DNA of 64,000 nucleotides from Meconema thalassinum (GCA_946902985.2 OX336396.1:232948797-233012796); one strand, 5' to 3'. Positions 1 through 10,905 are shown, numbered from the stretch's first letter. Notes: generated by a model not told the origin, from the sequence alone. Translations and numbers: made by a program.

Positions 1-760
1 AATGACCTAGTCATTTGGTCAAAGGATGCTTCCTCTATAAAGGTATGTTGTTGCAAAATTTGGTAGAGATCGGATGATTAGGTTAATCGTAATTTGATTT
101 AAGCTTTGAACATTTGTGTGGCCGCCATTACGTTTCCGTCAAGATGGCGGCGATATAAAACATTACACTGAGTTGCCTTTTGTTAGTACTACCTCTGTAC
201 CAAATTTCGTTCCATTCGGTTGCACCGTGTTCGAATTAATAGGGGGAATCGATTTTCACACAAAGATGGCCGCCATCCGCAAACTGTTACGCTGATGACT
301 TATTAGTTTGGTCAAAGGATGCTCCCCCCATAAAGGTATGTTGTTGCAAAATTTGGTAGAGATCGCATGATTAGGTTAGTCGTAATTTGATTTAAGCTTT
401 GAACATTTGTGTGGCCGCCATTACGTTTCCGTCAAGATGGCGGCGATATAAAACATGACACTGAGGTGTCCTTTGCTAGTGCTACCTTTGTACCAAATTT
501 CGTTCAATTCGCATTCACCGTGTTCGAATTGATAGGGGGGGGGGGGGGGGGACAGACATTCAGAGTACACACACTCACACACACACAGACACACACACAC
601 ACAGACACACACACAGACTCACACACACACATACACACACACAGACAGACACACTTTTTTCGCCGTGTGTTGATCTCCTAAGTCTACTTTCATTTTTTGC
701 AAAAATCGAAAGTAGGCTAAAAATTAGAATACCCCTTTACCCCCTTAACCGCATTATATG
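1..760 (+). repeat. 293-bp-period repeat, body type 1, with terminal hairpin
   Basis: Two tandem units are visible: the phrase TTTGGTCAAAGGATGCT starts at 14 and again at 307, a 293-bp step. Each unit carries a 'GGCCGCCATTACG...CAAGATGGCGGCGATATAAAACAT' type block and a 'GTGTTCGAATT' block. The element ends in poly-G, a CA microsatellite and an inverted repeat at 681-718 (AGTCTACTTTC...GAAAGTAGGCT). Related copies lie at 10.6, 15.4-15.9 and 29.5-31.4 kb. The left end runs off the window. Superfamily is unknown. Confidence 0.75.
533..655. repeat. Poly-G tract plus CA/CAGA microsatellite
   Basis: A G run at about 535-551 is followed by (CA)n with CAGA interruptions. It sits just inside the hairpin end of the surrounding repeat. 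The same G/C-run plus CA/GT-tract arrangement recurs in copies at 10.6, 15.8, 29.55, 38.1 and 40.45 kb, so the microsatellite is part of the element's structure rather than a chance expansion. The overlapping small open frames are artefacts of it. Confidence 0.85.
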
Positions 761-845
761 ACATTGATGAATTTTACAGCTTAATTTGGTTCCGTTATAA
801 CCTTATAGCCGTTTGCAATCTATCTCAGTGATGTAATAAATGTAA

Positions 846-1625
846 CTAGATGACCCGTGCTGCTCCGCAGCATTCACTTCAACAATCCTATTGCACTTCT
901 GTCCGTATGACATTTGCATGTCTTCATGCTAGTGACCTGAACAGACATTTACGGTACCGTCGCTTTTGGGTAAATGATGGAGTAGACTTATGAGATCAAA
1001 TGTGTGGGTGTCTGCCTGTCCTCTGTATGTGTGTCCCACTATTTACTCTGCGTAAGCTTAAAAGGCGCACGGACGTCAGGGCGAGGTGAACAGCTAACTC
1101 CAAACACATAAGCTATTCTCTTCTCTGAAGAATTAACTCGACACGATTCGGCAGTTTGATGCTGGCTGAAGCTAGGGTGATAGGTCGCTCGCAAGCTCGT
1201 AAACTCACTCTGAAGCTAGTAATTTAAATTTCCACTGAATTGAGATTGCTGGAATAAATGAAAACGTAAAAACACTTACAGTGGTCGATGTGGGAGCTGT
1301 CGCGGACTTTCTTGCAGAACTTTTCAAGCTGAACAATTCTCAGAGAATATCGATATGTTTAACGGTTTACCCAGTGTAAGCTTAAAAGACACATGGACGT
1401 TAGGTTTTTCTTCAACTCAATTCACTGAAATCGTAAATGCTCGGCTTCTTTTGGTCATAAATAAGTGTTTTTCTACCTAATCCTTCATCGAGAAATCCTT
1501 TACAGAATGGTGAAAACCGCATCAAAATCCATCAAGTTCCTCTCGAGATTACCCGTTACATCCAAGAATTGGGAACTTTGTTTTATACTAAGTAGATAAA
1601 GATATCCACAAAATTTAAGGCTATA
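846..1625 (-). mobile_element. Non-autonomous Helitron, family 1
   Basis: On the minus strand the element ends in a small hairpin (GCTGC-GGA-GCAGC) followed by ACGGGTCAT and CTAG, then a T. This is the Helitron 3' signature: hairpin, CTRR, insertion 5' of T. The body (about 1040-1560) matches in inverse orientation the copies at 11.97-13.6 kb and 8.64-8.9 kb, sharing the block around 'AACGGTTTACCCAG(T/C)GTAAGCTTAAAA'. The 5' end near 1600-1625 is judged only from similarity to the 12-kb copy. A relic of the 293-type end ('AGTAGACTTATGAGATC') lies inside at about 990. Confidence 0.65.
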
Positions 1626-2570
1626 GCGGTACAATTTGGTGTTTTGTCTACTTATGAACAATGGTATAAATTTAAAATCAATGATGGGTCTCTTATATTT
1701 GAATTTAAAGATGTAACTCTTGGTTAACATATAGAGGTGTGCAAATTAATAGAATTAAATAAATAATTTTAATTAGTCATTATTACTTTTATTCAAAATC
1801 ATTTTATTGACCAACTTCTTTTGTTGTCCTACTTGTAGTGTTTCCTCTCCCGTGGAATTACACATTGTCCCATAAGGAATTGCGTCTGGAAACTTTCAGA
1901 TTATTGGATTCCGAGGGATATCTGAGCTGGGTCCATTTTCAATTTTTCATTGACTTTAGAATTTAAGTCAGGTGATTTCAATGCATTGTTCATGAATCTT
2001 TGAATAGTTCAATAGCGTCCATCAGTTAAAAGTCCCCAAATCCCTCCGCTCTAAATTCACACGTAAATTAGAGTGAAGTATTAAAAAAGAAACGTGTGGC
2101 ATTTTGCATTTGCAAGGCTCCACTGTTAGTGGAAATTCTTAAAAACCATTTTAATTTGAGTTCCTTAAATGAAAATAAAATTAGGAGTTTTGGTTAAACA
2201 TTTGAAGTACTTTCATCGCCTTGTAAACACACTTAGTGCATCAAACCGTGAAAAGTAAAAATGCAATTTTGGAAAACTGACATCGAATCCAATAATTTCC
2301 ACATCTCTGTAAAGACAGCTATCGCCTCCACCCCTACAGATATAATAGTAAGTAAAGGCTATTGATGAGAAATGAAAGGATAACTCACACAGAAGGAATT
2401 AATATTAATTAAGCTGTAAATATGATAGAGTATATCTTTGTTATAAAACTGAGAGAATGAAATAACAGGATGTCGGATTGTAATCACCGATGTAGGACAA
2501 TAGTATTTTTTTACCATTACCACAGGACAGTTATCATATTAGGCAAGCGGACGTCCTTGTATAATTGTTA
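1626..2570. other. Unassigned AT-rich stretch
   Basis: I see no convincing coding frame, tRNA-like head or terminal repeat. Sequence similarity to other parts of the window is not apparent by eye. Confidence 0.5.
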
Positions 2571-2689
2571 TCCAATCTGTGCCCCGTTTGCTGAGGTGTG
2601 TGCTCCTCCGCAGTATTCGTTTCAAAATTCTAATAGTATTTCCTTCCATTCGACATTTGCTGTTCGCTTGCCTTTTGGTTCTATTTGAA

Positions 2690-4050
2690 CTTTGACGACC
2701 TGAAAGGATTTTGCTCGCGATAGTGCGGCATACAGTAAAGTTGTCCGTGGCTAAATACCGGTTGAGGTAAATAAATGCCTACTTGATCTAGTGTTTGACC
2801 TTGGCTTTATTGATAGTTAATACAAAAAGCCAAACGTACTAGAAACTGCCTCCTTTTGAAGGAAAATGGCATAGAAGTATTGGCGTAAGGTCAAGGCGGG
2901 GGAGTAGGACATAGTTTCCAACATTTACGCCAGTAATAATTTCCAGGTGTAAGCAATTGTCATGCATCTTCCAAACCAACAGTCTAGTACCGTTCAACAG
3001 ACCTTGGGTAACATTAATATTTGTCAACAAAATCACAATTGAGCCTTCTTTTAGTCGAAGGATATGAGGTGGCAATCCACTTATGCCTATGCTGTCTAAA
3101 AATTCTATTGGGAATTGTAGAAGTTCACTCTCATCTTCAGTAATCAAATTATTCACACTGATGTAAGTTCTCGATGATCCTGGGATAAGGTCTAAAACTT
3201 TGTCATTGATTTCTTTACAATGTTAATTTTTATGTGCTAACATCGCTATTTTTGAAAAGCGTGAAATATTTTTCAGCGTGGGACAAATTCTGAATTTTCT
3301 CCATCGACGTGAGGGTATTCGCCGTTACCAATTTGTATCAAGAAGTTTGCAAAGTCACGTTGATCTGTATCCGCTCGCATATTTTTGTTGAGTTAAAAAA
3401 AAATTGAGTAATGGCCACAAAGGAGAGAACCTTACTGACATTTGGAGTGATGCTGCTTTTGATGAGTGTGGCAAACTGGAAATACATGCCTAAAATCTCC
3501 ACCTAAGATGATAATTTTTCCTCCAAAAGGCACGTCGTTATTCATAATGTCCTTGAGCAACCGATTTACACACATCAACGCGTGCTTATTAGCCATAGGG
3601 GTTTCATCCCGGATGATAAGTTTTGCTGAACGAATATAAAAAGCTTCCTTGCTGTTAACTTTTATTCATGATACAGAACTTCCATGTAAATGTAGAGGTA
3701 ACTTGAACTGGCTGTGTACAGTGCGCCCCTGAGGTAGTAACATTGCTGCAATACCAGTCCGTGCAACATAAACTACATTTAACCTCAAATTTGTGCAACT
3801 GTGAATCAAGCATTGGTAAAGAAATGTTTTACCGGTGCCCCCTGGACCGTCAATGAAATATGCATTACTCATCCTTCCATTGCTGTCTTGTACTAACCCC
3901 AAAATTTCTGTAATTATAGCCGTTTGGTTTCCATTTGCTTTGTTTATCATCCGACTTAATTGATCCTCATTAAGTTTTGGATAATTCAATGGTAAAGTTA
4001 ACTGAGGGAAATTATTTATAATAGCTGGCAATTCGAGAGAAGTAATGGGA
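2690..4050 (-). pseudogene. Helitron Pif1-type helicase domain, frameshifted
   Basis: This would be the C-terminal helicase that unwinds DNA during rolling-circle transposition. Segment 4031-3666 has Walker A (GPGGTGKTFLYQ) and motif Ia-like 'ARTGIAAMLLPQGRTVHSQF'. Around 3630-3430, in another frame, come Walker B-like 'LIIRDETPMANKHAL' and 'FGGKIIILGGDFRHVFPV'. Segment 3156-2839 gives 'FLDSIGISGLPPHILRLKEG' and 'NGTRLLV'. After a stop comes 'LFVLTINKAKVKH', the decayed 'FAMTINKSQGQTL' motif. At least three frame changes are needed, so no functional helicase is possible. Confidence 0.88.
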
Positions 4051-4559
4051 AGACCATGGAGCTTTAATGTATTAGAAATATGTATAAGAGTGAAGTGATA
4101 TGCAATGTTAGGTTCGTGAAACTGCAGATAATCTTCTGATAATGAAATCTTGAAAATGTCCCATAACTATCTTACATTTGAAGGGGTCTGAAAGATACAT
4201 ATGTAAGAAAACAGTTGTCGTAACTGAGAAGGCATCAGAAATTGTGACGCTTCTGCCTAATAACGCTGCCATTCACAATCGTCAATCAGCAAACCCCGCT
4301 CCTTAGCTGTTTCATTAAAAGTAGAATAGACAACTGCTTTGTATGTTCGTAGATCCTGGAAGCTGGTAGCACCTATGACGTGAAGCAATAACAGTCGTAA
4401 ATAATACCTTTATGTTTCTGTAGGTGAAACATTATACATTGTGCCTATAGTCTTTGAAACATTTTTTTCTTTTTTGCCACTGGCAGTTGCTCTTATTCCA
4501 GACGTAATGTACTGGTGTTTCAGGATATATATACGGACTTCTGGCTTGCGAATCTTGAT

Positions 4560-5762
4560 TTAACTTGAACCACGCTTATAATTCCATGTTGCGCAATTGT
4601 GCTTGAAGTAAAATATCTGGAGCGTTATAATTTTTAAAATAGATATTTTGCAAGTTTGGCAAGTGAACTGGTAATCGCACGATAGAATGTGACTGTTCAT
4701 GCATGTGAAATGAAAATATCCCCTATGCGGCTTCTGTTGGACCAACAAATCTAGCATTTAGGAAGGAAGTAATTTCATCGTAGTTCACCGTTTCGCCTTC
4801 ATGACATGTTTTAACAATGCAGCAGTCATGACCTTTATACACATACTTGTGGATTTTAATATATAAGATATTTGTGGATGTATTTAACACTCCGAACACT
4901 TGAGCATATTTCAACATTAATATGAGCTTGCAAGTAAAGTAAAAGAAATGGATTGTAGGGAAAAATGAATCGACTATCTATTTCAATGTCAATGCCTCGA
5001 ATTGTTTTTATAATAATCCGTTCATTATTTCTTCTCCTATACGAAGGATAACCATTGGCATTGTCTTTGGTCTCTTCCTGAAACTGTTTAGGGAAATCTT
5101 TCTTACATACGCCATCTTTCATACAGACTAAAGAAGGATTCAAAGATCCGCGAGGACCATGTACCATATGACGCCTTACCAACTCGTATAGCGCTTCATC
5201 CTCGAGATCTGGTATTTCGGCTGACACCACACTGTCAGTGTCAGAAATTTATCGAAACATACAATCTTCCGTTAATGTTAAGAGTAAATGGATGTGCGAG
5301 AGACCTCGTTTTTGAAATTCCACTGTATATAGATATGCTTTTACCGAAAATTTCCTTAACATTAATCAATCGTAGGAATTCCTTTACTTTGCAATGGAAA
5401 ACTCTCACATCAATATCAGGCCTATTATGAGCCGTTTCCCAGAGATGAATGCTGTTAAGTATTTCTGGCCAGCCCGCATTATAGGTGAACGTAATGAATA
5501 AATCTGGCTTTCCAAACTTCCTCACTATCGCCATCGCAGCTTGATAATTTTGCAATATTTTCCTTGGGCTACCTGTAATAGAAGATGGCAAAACTACAAT
5601 ACGACCTACTCTGAGATTTTCATTTCCTGCTCGTACATGCAAGGCGTCTGCTAAACCGGCATATGTATCAACTCGTAACTTCGTTTGTTGATGACGTATA
5701 TATTTTAACCGGTCATCTTCCATATGACAGTAGTAATCCACGAATAAATATCCATTTTGCAA
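4560..5762 (-). pseudogene. Helitron rolling-circle initiator (Rep/HUH) domain, broken
   Basis: Segment 5762-5330 matches the Helitron-like N-terminal region ('VGRIVVLPSSITGSPRKI', 'KFGKPDLFITFTYNAGWPEI'). The frame then shifts near 5330. The continued frame reads 'YTVEFQKRGLSHIHLLL', so the HUH motif is H-I-H (5288-5296). An in-frame TAA follows near 5255. Segment 5230-4860 continues with 'SRRHMVHGP'-like sequence, and the tyrosine region 'IHKYVYKGHDC' lies at about 4824-4858. Catalytic motifs are recognisable but spread over three frames. Confidence 0.9.
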
Positions 5763-5809
5763 ACTTGAGCAGCGACAACTAACTCAACATGACCTCCATG
5801 AACACCTAT

Positions 5810-6085
5810 TCATAGACATAACATTTTGTAATCATCGCTTGTATTGATAGCAGTTTCGTACATATCGCTGTTGCCAACAATAAAGGAAGAATAATTATTC
5901 CACTTGTCTGTAACATGTTTTACAATTCGCTTTCTAACCTGTGTAAATAAACTCTGATTGTTGTACTCACAATATGCCAATGACCTGAACAGACAATTAG
6001 CGTCACCTTTAATCTTTATAACATTTGCAATTGAGTGTCGCCTCTCATTCATCATAATATGATTCATTGTATTGATTGAGCACAC
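5810..6085 (-). pseudogene. OTU-like cysteine protease domain of the Helitron
   Basis: The 91-residue frame contains 'KIKGDANCLFRSLAYCEYN', the OTU core with catalytic Asp and Cys (GDxxCxFR), followed by 'VRKRIVKHV'. OTU domains are fused N-terminal to Rep in some animal Helitrons, and the position upstream of the Rep frame fits. The His end of the OTU fold is not found before the stop at 5810, so it is probably truncated. The true start is uncertain; two in-frame Met codons occur at residues 7 and 11. Confidence 0.8.
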
Positions 6086-6289
6086 AACCTATAAGGACGA
6101 ATGATGAAACGAAAAGAAGACAGTTTGTTGCTGGTGAGACCAAAGACTATATAACAGAAAAATCGGATACACAATACAAAATGGCGGTTACAACATTCGA
6201 CTGTAGCGGCATCTTCGTGAAATTAGTTGTCTTTCGTATACAGTATTTGTTGTCATTCAAAGAGATGTTGACATGACAGTGTCATTAGC

Positions 6290-6661
6290 AAAATGACTGC
6301 CTTTGAAATATGGTGCTACAGGAAAATACTAAAAATTCCATGGGTGGACAAAATCAGTAGTGAATAAACGCTGAAAAGGATTGGAGAGAAGCCATGTTTA
6401 TGGATTGTGCTTACTCACCGAAGAGACAATTGGATTGGACATATCTTGAGGCGTGAAAGTCTTCTGCACACAATACTGGAGGACAATGTGGAAGGAAAGA
6501 ACTGTAGAGGTAGACCATGGCTAGGATACATAAAACAAATCATTCACGACAAGGGTTGTGATAATTACTTGGACTTGAAGAGACTAGCCACAGACCGGAG
6601 TTTATGGAAAGCTGCTACAAACCAATCTTCGCATAGAACACCACAGAAGAAGATTTACTAG
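6290..6661 (+). mobile_element. LINE 3'-end fragment (RT C-terminal domain)
   Basis: The translation reads 'AFEIWCYRKILKIPWVDKIS', then a stop, then 'RRDNWIGHILRRESLLHTILE' and 'GRPWLGYIKQI'. These are the conserved C-terminal blocks (EMWCYRRM..I.W.D, GHILR, GRPR.xY) seen in other LINE pieces here at 8.1, 33.0 and 51.8 kb, but from a more diverged subfamily. It is truncated at the 5' end and contains at least one stop. Confidence 0.8.
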
Positions 6662-7230
6662 AAGCACATTACTCCCCACCCCTGGTTTGTCTGTATTTTA
6701 ATGACCACATGCTTCATTCAAAATGTGTGTTCTCCCCCATAATAGTTCAAGGAGGGAGGCAATGTGGACGAAGAGATGCTGATGGTAAGTGTAAGGTTGA
6801 AATGAGTACCATTTCTAAGCTCCATGAATATTCCCTACATTTGTAATGTTGGCTCGCTTGTAGTCGGAGCACGTGGGGCTAGGCTGAGGGTGGTAACATG
6901 TGGAACTCCTCTCCCTGCTGTTACATGGACATTATCGCCGTTCGGGTCCCAAGACCTCGATCAACGTACGGAGACTACCAATTCTAAGCCAATTATCGAA
7001 GGAAATTACATACATACTGGAGTCTTGAGGTACAGCAGTGCCATGGCCAGTTGTTAAGAGATGTAGTTTCATTAGTTGAAGTGAGTCCACCTAGTTTTGA
7101 CCTCGTGTTCCACCCCTTAAAACAACAATAACTAACTAGTTATCCATGAATACTAATAGTTGTACCTCCATTGAACACACAGCTACCTAAAATATGATTA
7201 AGGCACACATTTGAATGTAAAATATGAGCA
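6662..7230. other. Unassigned stretch with one shared repeat fragment
   Basis: At about 7083-7140 there is a fragment ending 'CCACCCCTTAAAACAACAATAACTAACTAG'-like sequence. It recurs diverged at 16.12-16.17 kb and 19.04-19.10 kb, so it belongs to a dispersed family. The rest shows nothing I can name. Confidence 0.4.
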
Positions 7231-7234
7231 GTTC

Positions 7235-7965
7235 ATTAGGTCAGTATTCCAGTGTTTAAAGTTAATGCCTTCTCCAGGTCTACGAAAGCAATGAATGTAT
7301 CAAGATCTTTTCGTAGTCATTTCTCTATAATCATTCTCAAAGCTAGGATTGCTTCTCGAGTCCCTCTACCCTTCCTGCATCCAAATTTATCTTCTATCAA
7401 TGTCAACTCTACCTTTCCTTCAATGGGTTTCAAGATAATGCTGGTGAGTATTTTAGAAGCATAGGTTACAAGACTTAATGTGCGATATTGGTCACATCTA
7501 TTAGCGGATAATTTCTTTGGAATGGGCACCATGGCACGTTTCTTAAAGTCCGAAGGGATATGTCCCGTGTTATACATTTCACAATTCAGACCAAATAGGG
7601 CTTTCTTCACATTGTCTCCAGTGGCTTTTATCAGCTCTGCTGGTATATCATCAACCCCAGATGCCTTTCCGTTTTTCAGCCTTTCCATTGCTTGATTAAA
7701 TTCATCCAGGAGTATTTCATCTCCCTCTTCTTTATCTACTAGCTCTTCATTTTCTAGTATTTCACAATGTGTATGTTTTCCCCCATACAAATTTTCAATG
7801 TATTCTTTCCATTTTGAGCCAATTTCAGAATATTCATACACTTGTTCTCCATCATCTGTCTTCAGTACATTGCACCTAATCCTCTTGTCCCCAAAGAACC
7901 TTTTGACTACTTTAAACGCTGTCTCAAATTTATGATTCTTAATTAGATCTTATAGAAAATAAAAA
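7235..7965 (-). mobile_element. LINE fragment: reverse transcriptase N-terminal part
   Basis: The frame 7841-7317 reads 'GDEILLDEFNQAMERLKNGKASGVDDIPAELIKA', the usual entry into RT fingers, then 'HIPSDFKKRAMVPIPKK', 'YRTLSLVTYASKILTSIIL' and 'EDKFGCRKGRGTREAI'. Upstream in frame (to about 7960) is 'RFFGDKRIRCNVLKTDDGEQ'. A stop and 'FIAFVDLEKAL' follow downstream. The polymerase catalytic Asp-Asp box is missing. It abuts, in an impossible order for one element, the 3' end at 7975-8637, so two insertions are present. Confidence 0.85.
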
Positions 7966-7974
7966 ATAAATTTT

Positions 7975-8637
7975 GATGTTGTTTGAGTCTTCAGTCTTTT
8001 GACTGGTTTGATGCAGCATTCCATGCCTCCCTGTCCTGAGCTAATCGTTTCATCTCTACATATTTACCACACCCTACTTCCGAGGAAATCTGTTTAACAT
8101 ATTCTAACCTTGGTCTACCCCTACAGTTCTTGTCCTCGACCCTTCCTTACATAACTAAGTTTGCTATTCCTGGGTGTTTTAGTATGTGTCCTACCAACCT
8201 ATCTCTTCTCTTCATTAACATTCGCCAGAAACATCTCTCCTCTCCCACTCGTCTTAATACTTCTTCGTTTGTTACCCTATCTACCCATCTGATCTTCATT
8301 ATTCTCCTGTAACACCACATTTCAAACGCCTCAATTTTCTTATTTCTTCTGCACCAATAGTCCAAGTTTCACTTCCATAGAGCGCCATGCTCCAGACAAA
8401 GACTTTCAAAAATGACTTCCTAATACCTAAATCTATATTCGATGTCAACAGATTCCTTTTCTGTAGGAATGCTTTCCTTGCCTGAGCCAACCTACTTTTT
8501 ATATCCTCCTTGCTTCGTCCATCACTGGTTATTTTGCTTCCTAAGTAACAGAAGTCTCCTACTTCCTTCAGCTTTTCACCTGCCAATTTGATGTCCATAG
8601 AGGTTTCTGATTTTGATGATTGGTTCAAATATCTATT
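7975..8637 (-). mobile_element. LINE 3' end (RT C-terminal plus 3' UTR)
   Basis: Frames 8628-8299 and 8365-8147 together give 'LAGEKLKEVGDFCYLGSKIT', 'MALYGSETWT', 'KIEAFEMWCYRRIMKIRWVDRV', 'RRDRLVGHILKHPG' and 'EDKNCRGRPRLEYVKQI', with frameshifts. The 3' UTR contains the characteristic CAAACCAGTCAAAAGACTGAAGACTCAAACAAC-type end, shared with copies at 23.6, 33.0 and 52.1 kb. The 5' side is cut by a Helitron 3' end at 8639. Confidence 0.88.
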
Positions 8638-8638
8638 A

Positions 8639-8897
8639 CTAGCAACCCGTCCCGGCGTCGCCTGGTATCTGTAACGGTTTACCCAGCGTAAACTTAAAAT
8701 GCGTACGGACGGCAGGTCTCAGACGCAATTCAGAAAAGCCGAGGTGAACAGCGAAACACAAAACACATATTCTCTTCTCTGAAGTCTTAACTCGACACGA
8801 CTCAACAGTTTGTTCCTGGCCGAAGATGGGGTGATAGGCTCGCTACCTAGTGAAAGCTTAAAAGGCACACGGACGTAAGATTTTTCTTCGACTTGAT
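8639..8897 (-). mobile_element. Helitron family 1, 3' portion
   Basis: The minus strand ends with GGCGACGCC (small hairpin), GGGACGGGTTG and CTAG followed by T. The body matches the copies at 0.85-1.6 and 12-13.6 kb ('AACTCGACACGACTCAACAG', 'GGGGTGATAGGCTCGC'). It interrupts the LINE at 8637. Its 5' part is lost or displaced by the palindromic element that begins at 8899. Confidence 0.65.
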
Positions 8898-8898
8898 T

Positions 8899-9152
8899 TC
8901 TAGGTTTATGCCGTGTTTTGTGTGGGGTTTTGCCTTAGGACACCAATATGGCTCATCAGCGGACTCTTGGTGTTCTCGCCCGGTCTCCTACTGGAGTAGC
9001 GAACTGCGCGCTACCTCCCTTTTTATAAAGCGAACCTGCGTCACGAGGTTGAGTGTACCCCATTCCAGCCCTCAGATCAGAATTGAATTTCTTGGCAGAG
9101 CCGGGAATCGAACCCGGACCTTCAGGGTGACAAGGCACGGCACAAACCTAGA
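8899..9152. mobile_element. Palindromic short element carrying a SINE B piece
   Basis: The left end TTCTAGGTTTATGCCGTG is matched inversely by GGCACGGCACAAACCTAGAA at the right end (to 9152). The same termini occur at 13.86-13.98 and 39.50-39.67 kb. Between them, 9030-9130 is homologous to the 5' third of the SINE B copy at 9435-9530, including its B box (reverse of GGTTCGATTCC). So either the SINE inserted here or the element captured it. Confidence 0.6.
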
Positions 9153-9231
9153 AAATTTGCTCAGTAATAATTGATATTGTTATTGTTTCACTTCAGGGGC
9201 TTATAAATCGTGGATACTTAGCCACTCGTTG

Positions 9232-9568
9232 AATTTGTCTGATAACCTGTGTTACTGTGAGGGCTGTAGTAGGGTACTGCATGTATTGATAATTCAGGTG
9301 ACGACTGTGAAGGAGGCAGTCGTGACCTTAAATTAGGAATAATCCTGGCATATACCCGCAGTAAAAGAGGGAAACCACGGAAAACCACTTCCTCGATTGC
9401 TGAGTTGGGAATATTTTCCACCTCATCTCAGTTTTGCGTCACGAGGTTGAATGTACCCCATTGCAGCCCTCAGATCAGAATTGAATTCCTTGACAGAGCC
9501 GGGAATCGAACCCGGACCTTCAGGGTGACAGACATGAATGCTAGCTGCTACACCACGTGGTGGACCGG
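9232..9568 (-). mobile_element. tRNA-derived SINE, family B
   Basis: On the minus strand the head has an A-box-like TGTAGCAGCTAGCATTC and an exact B box GGTTCGATTCC, so it would be transcribed by RNA polymerase III. The body contains GTGGTTTTCCGTGGTTTCCC and a tail ending in 'AACACAGGTTATCAGACAAATTC'. Relatives are at 18.34, 23.21 and, in part, 9.03 kb. It is non-coding and depends on a LINE for movement. Confidence 0.75.
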
Positions 9569-9695
9569 AAAATACAGCGAGGACCCTCCCTATAGAACTG
9601 AAACTCGCAGAGGCCGTGTGGTGGATGGGGGCACTGTGGCAGCCGCTTGTCGAGCAAGCCACTGGCGCTAGCAGCAGCGTAGCGCCCAACTAATT

Positions 9696-10254
9696 TTAAG
9701 GGGAGAAAAGGCAAATATTCATTCGATTGTTAAATATGCTACACATATTGTTGACAAATGCTGCACATATCCCAGTATTGGTGTGCTTCCTGGCAACCAG
9801 AAGCAACTTCAATAATGTCAAAATTATAATTATAATATTTTAAACTAAATTTTTCAAAATTTCAAAATTTCAAATTTCTGAGCACCTGAATAAAATAAAA
9901 TAAATAAAAACTCTATAAAAATATCTAAATCACAGTGTATGTTAGTGATTGAGGTTCATTTTGTAGGTTGAGGTTTGATACACACTTTAAAAAAGGAAAA
10001 GTACGAAAATTCTTATAAACTTGGAATTTATAAGGGAAACAGTGATACATTTTTAAAAAGGCGGGAAATTTTGAAAATGTTATTTTAAAATGTTATAATT
10101 ATAATTTTTACATTATTGAAGTTGCTTCTGGTTGCCAGGAAGCACATCAATACTGGGATATGTGCAGCATTTGTCAACAATATTTGTAGCATATTTAACA
10201 ATGGAATGAATATTGGCCTTTTTTTCCTCTGTTAAGCTGGGTCTCCCCCCTTAA
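9696..10254. mobile_element. TTAA-flanked fold-back element
   Basis: Two arms of about 150 bp (roughly 9696-9845 and 10085-10254) are inverted copies, for example GCTTCCTGGCAACCAGAAGC at the left and its complement at the right, around an AT-rich centre. Both outer ends are TTAA next to a G/C run (TTAAGGGG...CCCCTTAA). TTAA with G/C-run ends is reminiscent of piggyBac-type insertion, but no transposase is present. Confidence 0.75.
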
Positions 10255-10424
10255 CACATTTACACTTTTTAATGTATTTAATAATCATAATTACTTAAAT
10301 GAATTTTAGAGTAGTTGCTGGAAATGCTGTCCTTCAATTTCTAAACACACGTTGAACCGACGTAGGAAGTCTTGATACACTCGCTGTAATTCTTTCTCGC
10401 TGATATTTTGTATTAGTGCAGTTA

Positions 10425-10527
10425 CAGTAAAACCTGCCTAAACCAGACGCTATATATACCGGAAACCTGGGCAAACGGAAAACAAAATTCGGATCGGAGG
10501 TATTTCCGCTTTAGGCAAGTTGTACTG
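10425..10527. mobile_element. 103-bp pogo/Tigger-type MITE
   Basis: Ends CAGTAAAACCTGCCTAAA and (inverse) TTTAGGCAAGTTGTACTG are flanked by TA at 10423-10424 and 10528-10529. They match the termini of the 1.24-kb element at 28138-29379, and the interior shares CCGGAAACCTGGNCAA with it. It is therefore a minimal deletion derivative of that family. Confidence 0.75.
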
Positions 10528-10554
10528 TATTTCGTTCCCAGGTACGCACATTTT

Positions 10555-10905
10555 ATCCTACTTTCGATTTTTGTAAAAAATGAAAGTAGACTTATGAGAT
10601 CAACACAGGGCGAAAAATTGTGTGTCTGTGTGTATGTGAGTGTGTGTACTCTGAATGTCTGTCCTCCCCCCCCCCTATCAATTCGAACACGGTGAAACCG
10701 AATTGAACGAAATTCGGTACAGAGCTATCACTAGCAAAGGTCACCTCATATTCATGTTTAATATCCTTATAACACGTTGTATTTCAACAAGCTACTAAAA
10801 CCAACATTCAATTATACTCCTTGAAAAGGACAAAGAGTTATAACCATACCCATGCACTTAGGAGAAAGTAGGCTATAGGCTATGTTTTTTATTGAACATC
10901 TTGTT
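10555..10905 (-). repeat. Short single-unit copy of the 293-bp-type repeat (body type 1)
   Basis: It begins with the hairpin CTACTTTCGATTTTTG...GAAAGTAGACTTATGAGATC and then has a GT microsatellite, poly-C and one body unit (TCGAACACGGTGAAACCG). It ends 'GGAGAAAGTAGGCTATAGG...GAACATCTTGTTTTTG', the same far end as the 29.5-31.4 kb copy. It is the most compact copy and shows that the tandem units are optional. Confidence 0.7.

Larger units (their letters stand above)
2575..6270 (-). mobile_element. Decayed autonomous Helitron (OTU + HUH Rep + Pif1 helicase)
   Basis: Reading the minus strand from about 6085 to 2690 gives the Helitron domain order: OTU cysteine-protease-like domain, rolling-circle initiator with HUH and tyrosine motifs, then SF1B Pif1-type helicase. 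It is broken by several stops and frameshifts. Near 2585 the minus strand shows CTGCGGAGGAGCAC, a degenerate version of the 3' hairpin at 846-870, and 2575-2700 resembles 850-960. The two elements therefore probably shared termini, with this one the coding partner. Neither exact end is certain. Confidence 0.85.

Noticed and set aside
421..681. Open frames over the CA microsatellite (both strands)
   Set aside because: His/Thr and Cys/Val repeats are simple translations of (CA)n and (TG)n; they lie in a dispersed non-coding repeat.
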